From Epiperipatus broadwayi (Eukaryota; Onychophora; Udeonychophora; Euonychophora; Peripatidae): a DNA stretch of 64,000 nt. The position numbers were made by a program, and so were the translations under genes. Where the stretch lies: positions 5,121,237 through 5,185,236 of the forward strand of contig JAQFVV010000031.1 of NCBI GenBank assembly GCA_028023455.1, written 5' to 3'. Of the stretch, positions 59,425-64,000 are shown in pieces (positions within the stretch are counted from its first letter, which is position 1; every line of letters starts with the position of its first letter). The notes below the pieces were generated by a model, which did not search any database, was not told the DNA's origin, and was given only the letters and a program-made list of their open reading frames with translations.

Positions 59425-59718
59425 TTAATAATCCTGATTAAAATTAGTGAGTGTGGCAGTACTTTCCTTTATTATACTACAGTGAATCTCTATTGGACTG
59501 CTTGACTCCTTCAGCAATGCGGTCAGAATGATTTTGTCTCCAGTCTCACAGCTAATTCCTTCGTGAATCCATTTAGACATTTTAGGTGAGATGATGATGT
59601 TTCTACAGACATTGAGTATGTCAGCAAGGTAAGTACATGTCACGTTTCGCTGGCTGGGAGAATAGCACTTCAATCCTATGGTGACTTTGTTTAGCAAGAA
59701 TGCATTATTTGATAACAT
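59425..59718 (-). CDS. candidate (terminal) exon, 97-codon ORF of unknown family
   Basis: This ORF stands out: the DNA is about 40 percent G+C by eye, codons are varied, and the protein has a balanced, non-repetitive composition. It includes GLKCYSPSQRNVTCTYLADI, KMSKWIHEGISCETGDKIIL and LLKESSSPIEIHC, with five cysteines, and ends at a stop near 59425. The first 13-14 codons (MLSNNAFLLNK) are AT-rich and may be intron, with acceptor-like AAACAAAG or ACCATAG just inside, so the true exon may be shorter. I recognise no family. If real, it belongs to a gene on the strand opposite aPKC. Confidence 0.35.
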   Translation of the reverse strand: MLSNNAFLLNKVTIGLKCYSPSQRNVTCTYLADILNVCRNIIISPKMSKWIHEGISCETGDKIILTALLKESSSPIEIHCSIIKESTATLTNFNQDY

Positions 59719-60439
59719 ATATACAGTATAAAGAATTTATTTCTTTCAACAGATTCTTGAGATTTGGAAAATAAAATAAAGAACTCTCTTATCTCATAAC
59801 TTATATTTATATGTCAACAATGTATAATTCTCTTCTTTTTTTTTAATGATGCAGTCTTTTATTTTTAAATTATTAATTCAAAATAAATCAATTTGATTCT
59901 TCCGTAACTGCTGGAAACAAATAATCCTTTCTATTTCAGGGTTTAACTATAAGTTCATTTTAATTTTTACAAAGTGAAAACTATATCATTCAACTTAGAT
60001 TTTCGAAGGAATCCTCCATCTTTTTGTGGTTCGATCTTATTATCTTAACAGAGTGTAGTTAACAGAAGAGAATGAAAAAGAATGATGTCTGTTTTCATAC
60101 TACGATTAATTTCTGTTGCCTAGCGTATGATTTCTTTGATTTCCTTTTTAGAATGCTGTGTATATCAATTGTTGCATATATTTCCTAGTTGTACAAATAA
60201 CTAAGATTATGTAATCAGATTTTATAGTAAAATTAGGCAGTAAAACTTCATTCATTCATTTCTCCTTAAACACTCTATTATTTGCATATGACTTGATATC
60301 GCGTCATTTCTTTGTTTACCGAGTTACAGTCATAAGTCATGACATCAAAATTTTTGCAAAATTTCATTGTTGACTTAAGTTTACATATATATATATATTA
60401 TACCAGTCAAAATATGTTGATCCATTTAACATGATGAGC
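59719..60439. other. no gene seen; AT-rich
   Basis: A (TA)n tract lies at about 60386-60400. No upstream partner exon for the 59.4-59.7 kb ORF was identified. Confidence 0.5.
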
Positions 60440-62790
60440 TGGAACTCAATGAAACGTACTTCAAACTAGTCAAGCCCGAGATTTAGGTCAGGGACCAACC
60501 TAGATTTGAACCCATTCCACAAACCCCAGATCGAACACCTAATGAACAAACATAATAGTGATGGCACATGAGAATTAATTCTTAAGTCCGGCCCACTAGA
60601 AGAGCGAAAGAGACAATGAGTCATATTTAACAAGAACACACATATATGTTGGAATGTATGGAAGTGGAGAGAAGATAATTCGAACTACATAAGTGGCTTG
60701 AATAATAATAAAATATTTAATAAAACATTTAATGAACAGTAAATTACTTATATATTTATTTGAATGCTCTTATGAATAAATTACATATTATACATCCATA
60801 AATATATTTGGTGGGTTAGATTAAGGTGCCAATCATTTGATTGCAAAACAGACTTACACATTTTTACATTAACGCTTTAGCGGTGGCTCTGAAAGGTGAT
60901 GATGAGCATACAAAATTATGAAGCATTCTAGGAATCATTAGACATATTATACAAACTATTTTCACGCCGTTTCGGTCGTGAAAATCAAAAATATATTTTA
61001 GAAATGATTTAATCATGGAGTACAACATTTGTGAGGATTTAGTAAAATAATATACATTTAAATCAAGTATCTTTTATTAGCGGACATAATAATTTTAACT
61101 ATTCTTTAAATTCAAACTTTAAAAAGAAAAGAACGCTTTGTTTTCTAAAGATATGTATACTCTTAAATAAATGGGATGAATTACGATGGTGGGATTTTAC
61201 AAAAATAAGAAAAAACAATATTATTAATTAAACTAATCACGATTATTGGAAAGACATATATATACATAAGCAAAGTGCAAGTTTATGATTACAGCATTGA
61301 AATGAGGTCATTAAATAAATAAATTAATACTAATGGAAAAGCAGCGGGGCTGATATAAAGGCAGAAGAATCCAAAGTAAAGTCGTGCTTCCAAATGAAGA
61401 AAACGAAGTGGCTAAGAGTCCCTTTTCTAGGGTACTGCTTAGAGAAGTTTAATTAGGCTTGGTGGGGCCCCCAGGGTTCTCTGGGTGACCGATGTGAGAG
61501 GCCTGTTATACAAAAATGATCCTCGGAAGGTCAACTATCTTTAGGATAGGGCATGAAGAAAGTTTATGGGTCTGACTTTATCGTAACCTTCCAAGTTAGA
61601 AGCATGTGATATTTAATAAACAAAGCCTTATATCAGGAATGCAACATAATACTGTCTTTAATGACATGAAATAGAAATCACTATTTTAAAACACATGAAC
61701 CCCACTCGAATGCTATAATTTAGGCAATTAACACTATGCTATGTAATGTATGTGGGAATGATTTAATTCGTACTAAATAGGTTTTAAAAATTACCCCCCT
61801 TCCCTTCCTTGTTATTTAACGGACTGAAATCCCACCCTCACAAATTTTGTAACTTGAGAATAATCAAGTCTTTGAAATCTTAAGGGTATAGCTTTATAAT
61901 GTATATGATACAGAAACAATAATAAGAAAAAAAATCACCTTTCCAGAATTAAATGCATGACATAAAAAAATATTTGCTAGCGTTAATTTTTTTGGTAATT
62001 TAAAAATTATACATAAAGAATATTTATATTTCTTTTAAAGACATTTTTAAGAAAATCATGAAATTAGGTTAACCTGAGAAACAATCTGGCGACCGTATTA
62101 ATTCAGAAAATATGTAAATCTAATTCAAAAGGGAGGGGTTTTATTAACCTCGACTCAGGGAGGTCTAATTAGATAGGGAAAAATAACTTTATATATTAGG
62201 CTCACAAGATTGTTTAGATTGGCAACTTAAAAATAATAAAATACAACAATTTAAAATGAAAGGAGCCACACCAAGATTAAAGAAATAAGAGCAGACTTTA
62301 CGTATAAAAGAAAATTAGTAGTATGAGAGCAAATACAGTTAATAATTAATACCAAAAAGAAAAACATTTAATTTAACAATTTAAAATGAAATCTGGAGAT
62401 TTGAGGTGGAGATTAATTTAGAAGGAATAAGATGTAAAGTTCATAGATGGCTCTTAGGTTAATTACCTTGCTATATTAAAGAGTCCAGCTTAAGAGTTCG
62501 GCTCCAGCATGGCAAAATTAGCAGGATTGAAATCATCTTAATAGCAAGTTTCCTTTAGGCATTCCTCCGTTCTTAGATCATATTTTGGGGCTACAGTGAG
62601 GTGATTATTCGAGGCGAGGTTGACTAGCAAAGGCAAGGAAGGTGATTAGTTTTCTATTCGTCCAACATTTTTGAAAAAAAATAGGGTGGAGTCCTTTGGC
62701 AACAGCTTTTCTACAAATTAGTTCTCTCCTAGGTAGTCAAAAATCAGCCCATTATATACAGCCCTCAGGTATGTGAGGAATGCTTTTAGT
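60440..62790. other. unassigned non-coding block with CpG-containing hairpin
   Basis: Like 49975-52080, this block is less AT-rich, has abrupt edges and contains no long ORF. Near its left edge on the minus strand, GGGTTCAAATCTAGG (about 60506-60520) is B-box-like. TTTTCACG-CCG-TTT-CGG-T-CGTGAAAA (60959-60984) forms an 11-bp hairpin with one bulge, and other GC-rich spots lie at 61440-61520 and 62560-62640. Origin unknown; possibly a large non-autonomous element. Confidence 0.35.
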
Positions 62791-63722
62791 ATTCCTTTTT
62801 TTAAATTTCATTTCCTTCATCTATTGTTTTGGAGATGCAACCGTTAGATAATTTGTCCAAAAATATAGTCAAATCTATTTCCAGAGTAGAAATTGATTTG
62901 CTAAAAAATGTTAATGGCAAAAGTATACTTCTTAATTCAATTTCCCTTTTTACTTTTAGTCCATTTTAATTAAACATCCTTTCCCAAAATTAGATAATAT
63001 AAAATTTCCACCCTTTTAGTTATTTTTGGACAATTAACAGTTGCATACTCCATCTTGGATTTTTAAAAGAAAAATACAGTTTTTAACAAATTTAAACTTA
63101 TATTTTTTATGAACTTAAAAACAATATTGGTAAAATTAATATTTGTTAGTAATTGCTCTCGTTATATATATATATTTGAGCTGCACCTAATATATTTTGA
63201 TTTTAATAAAAGAATTAATAATAAATAGTAAAATATTAAGAGCTAAATTTTATAATCTTTTAGGTGCACATCTCAAACACAGATATAAAATAAATATATA
63301 TTAATATAGGAGCAGGAGGGAACATAAGGTTCAAACATGGGTTAGTAATTTGGTGAGTATGAAGGACCATGAAGCTCAACTGCTTCAATATATATAATAC
63401 TTCAACAAACCTTTTTTTTTTTAAATATAATTAACAAACTACTTTAGTGTATTATTACCTAAAGTTTAAACAAACTAGCTCTTATTGTGTGTGTACATAT
63501 ATATCATAGAGTATATAGTAATATATATTTAAGCATTTATTGATCAGCTTATTTTCAAATGGTTTTTGTGTGTTGGTATGGACATTGGCAGGGTAACCTG
63601 GATAGAATTATATCCTTAAAATATAAATAAAATTATTCATAAATTTTAAGCAAAATGAAAGAAAAACAGATTCAAGTAATAATAGGCCTTAATATTATGT
63701 TGCCATTTTGTCTTTTTATCAG
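62791..63722. other. no gene seen; AT-rich with a tRNA-like patch
   Basis: A minus-strand patch at 63323-63387 (GAAGCAGTTGAGCTTCATGG, then ATGTTTGAACC) is SINE-like but weak. The stretch ends in a polypyrimidine tract (TTTTGTCTTTTTATCAG) before the candidate exon. Confidence 0.4.
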
Positions 63723-63829
63723 CCATATTTTATCCTGAAAAGACAAATTCTTTTTACAGAGTTGGAGAGAAACGCACAGTGCTAAATCAGTTAAGTTCTG
63801 CTTGCAACAGTGAAGAAATACAAAAATGA
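63723..63829 (+). CDS. candidate terminal exon of unknown gene
   Basis: A strong acceptor (TTTTGTCTTTTTATCAG ending at 63722) is followed by an open frame of 34 complete codons, IFYPEKTNSFYRVGEKRTVL then NQLSSACNSEEIQK, and a TGA stop at 63827-63829. Composition is balanced and coding-like, unlike the AT-rich flanks. I recognise no family. No clear AATAAA follows within the window. It is on the same strand as aPKC but does not resemble any aPKC segment; it could be another gene or a chance ORF. Confidence 0.3.
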
Positions 63830-64000
63830 ATTAACTAATCAGTAAATCGTTAATTTCTTATTTTTTATTTTGTCAAAAATGTACAAAATTAGTCATTAAA
63901 AATAATAAGTTTTTATTTACATTTAATATTTGTTAAGCTCCCAGCTGCATGTGGATGCTTTAAAGACAGAATTATTTTAAAATTTGGGAATCAAAAATGA
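63830..64000. other. no gene seen
   Basis: AT-rich sequence to the window end, or the 3' UTR if the preceding exon is real. Confidence 0.4.

Noticed and set aside
59609-59628. 20-nt plus-strand microexon between TTTCTACAG and GTAAGT
   Set aside because: It lies inside the coding-like minus ORF, encodes nothing recognisable, and two splice-like signals so close can occur by chance.
1-64000. CRISPR array, prokaryotic operons or rRNA
   Set aside because: Spliced animal exon, SINEs, LINEs and hAT elements show nuclear animal DNA; no regularly spaced short repeats or rRNA-like segments were seen.

Overview
The window is animal nuclear DNA: very AT-rich, full of homopolymer runs, and almost free of host coding sequence. 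One host exon is secure. It lies on the + strand at 17705-17794, encodes the second half of the PB1 domain of an atypical protein kinase C (aPKC, PRKCI/PRKCZ type), and has clean GT-AG boundaries. Its sequence fits a bilaterian invertebrate, but I cannot fix the phylum. No other aPKC exon was found, so most of the window probably lies in very large aPKC introns. Two further coding-like stretches of unknown identity, at 59425-59718 (-) and 63723-63829 (+), may be exons.

The rest is mobile-element debris of different ages. The youngest items are a full-length RTE-like LINE (44065-47356, minus strand, intact 985-aa endonuclease/reverse transcriptase ORF, exact 11-bp target-site duplication) and two tRNA-derived SINE copies of one family (30203-30311 and 33507-33621), each with an exact target-site duplication. 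Older material includes a Ty3/gypsy pol remnant (about 260-2160, minus), several dead LINE fragments (4600-5580, 16440-17080, 22170-23430, 54740-54930), and at least five dead hAT/ZBED-type transposases (10970-11507, 12380-14440, 30930-32800 inside a TIR-bounded element, 37930-38470, 40680-42500).

Repeats without coding capacity are prominent. They include a roughly 490-bp fold-back element (6045-6540), three local tandem arrays (9402-9998, 25749-26390, 39406-40095), and a 205-bp element with terminal inverted repeats (20263-20467) nested in one unit of a duplicated repeat (19950-21150). That repeat, with relatives at 12860-13250 and 8690-8890, carries a hammerhead-ribozyme-like core (CTGANGA, 15-nt spacer, GAAA) beside a tRNA-like segment. 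The nested element and the 39.4-40.1 kb tandem repeat carry a second hammerhead-like core. A TATA box at 23925 is followed by four tandem TTCAGATTT-plus-minihairpin units and two strong hairpins, which may be a solo LTR or a structured non-coding transcript. Two less AT-rich non-coding blocks (about 49975-52080 and 60440-62790) are unassigned.

The pieces do not form a pathway. The layout is a host gene whose introns have been enlarged by successive insertions: the LINE can supply reverse transcription for itself and perhaps for the SINEs, and the hAT copies are inactive.
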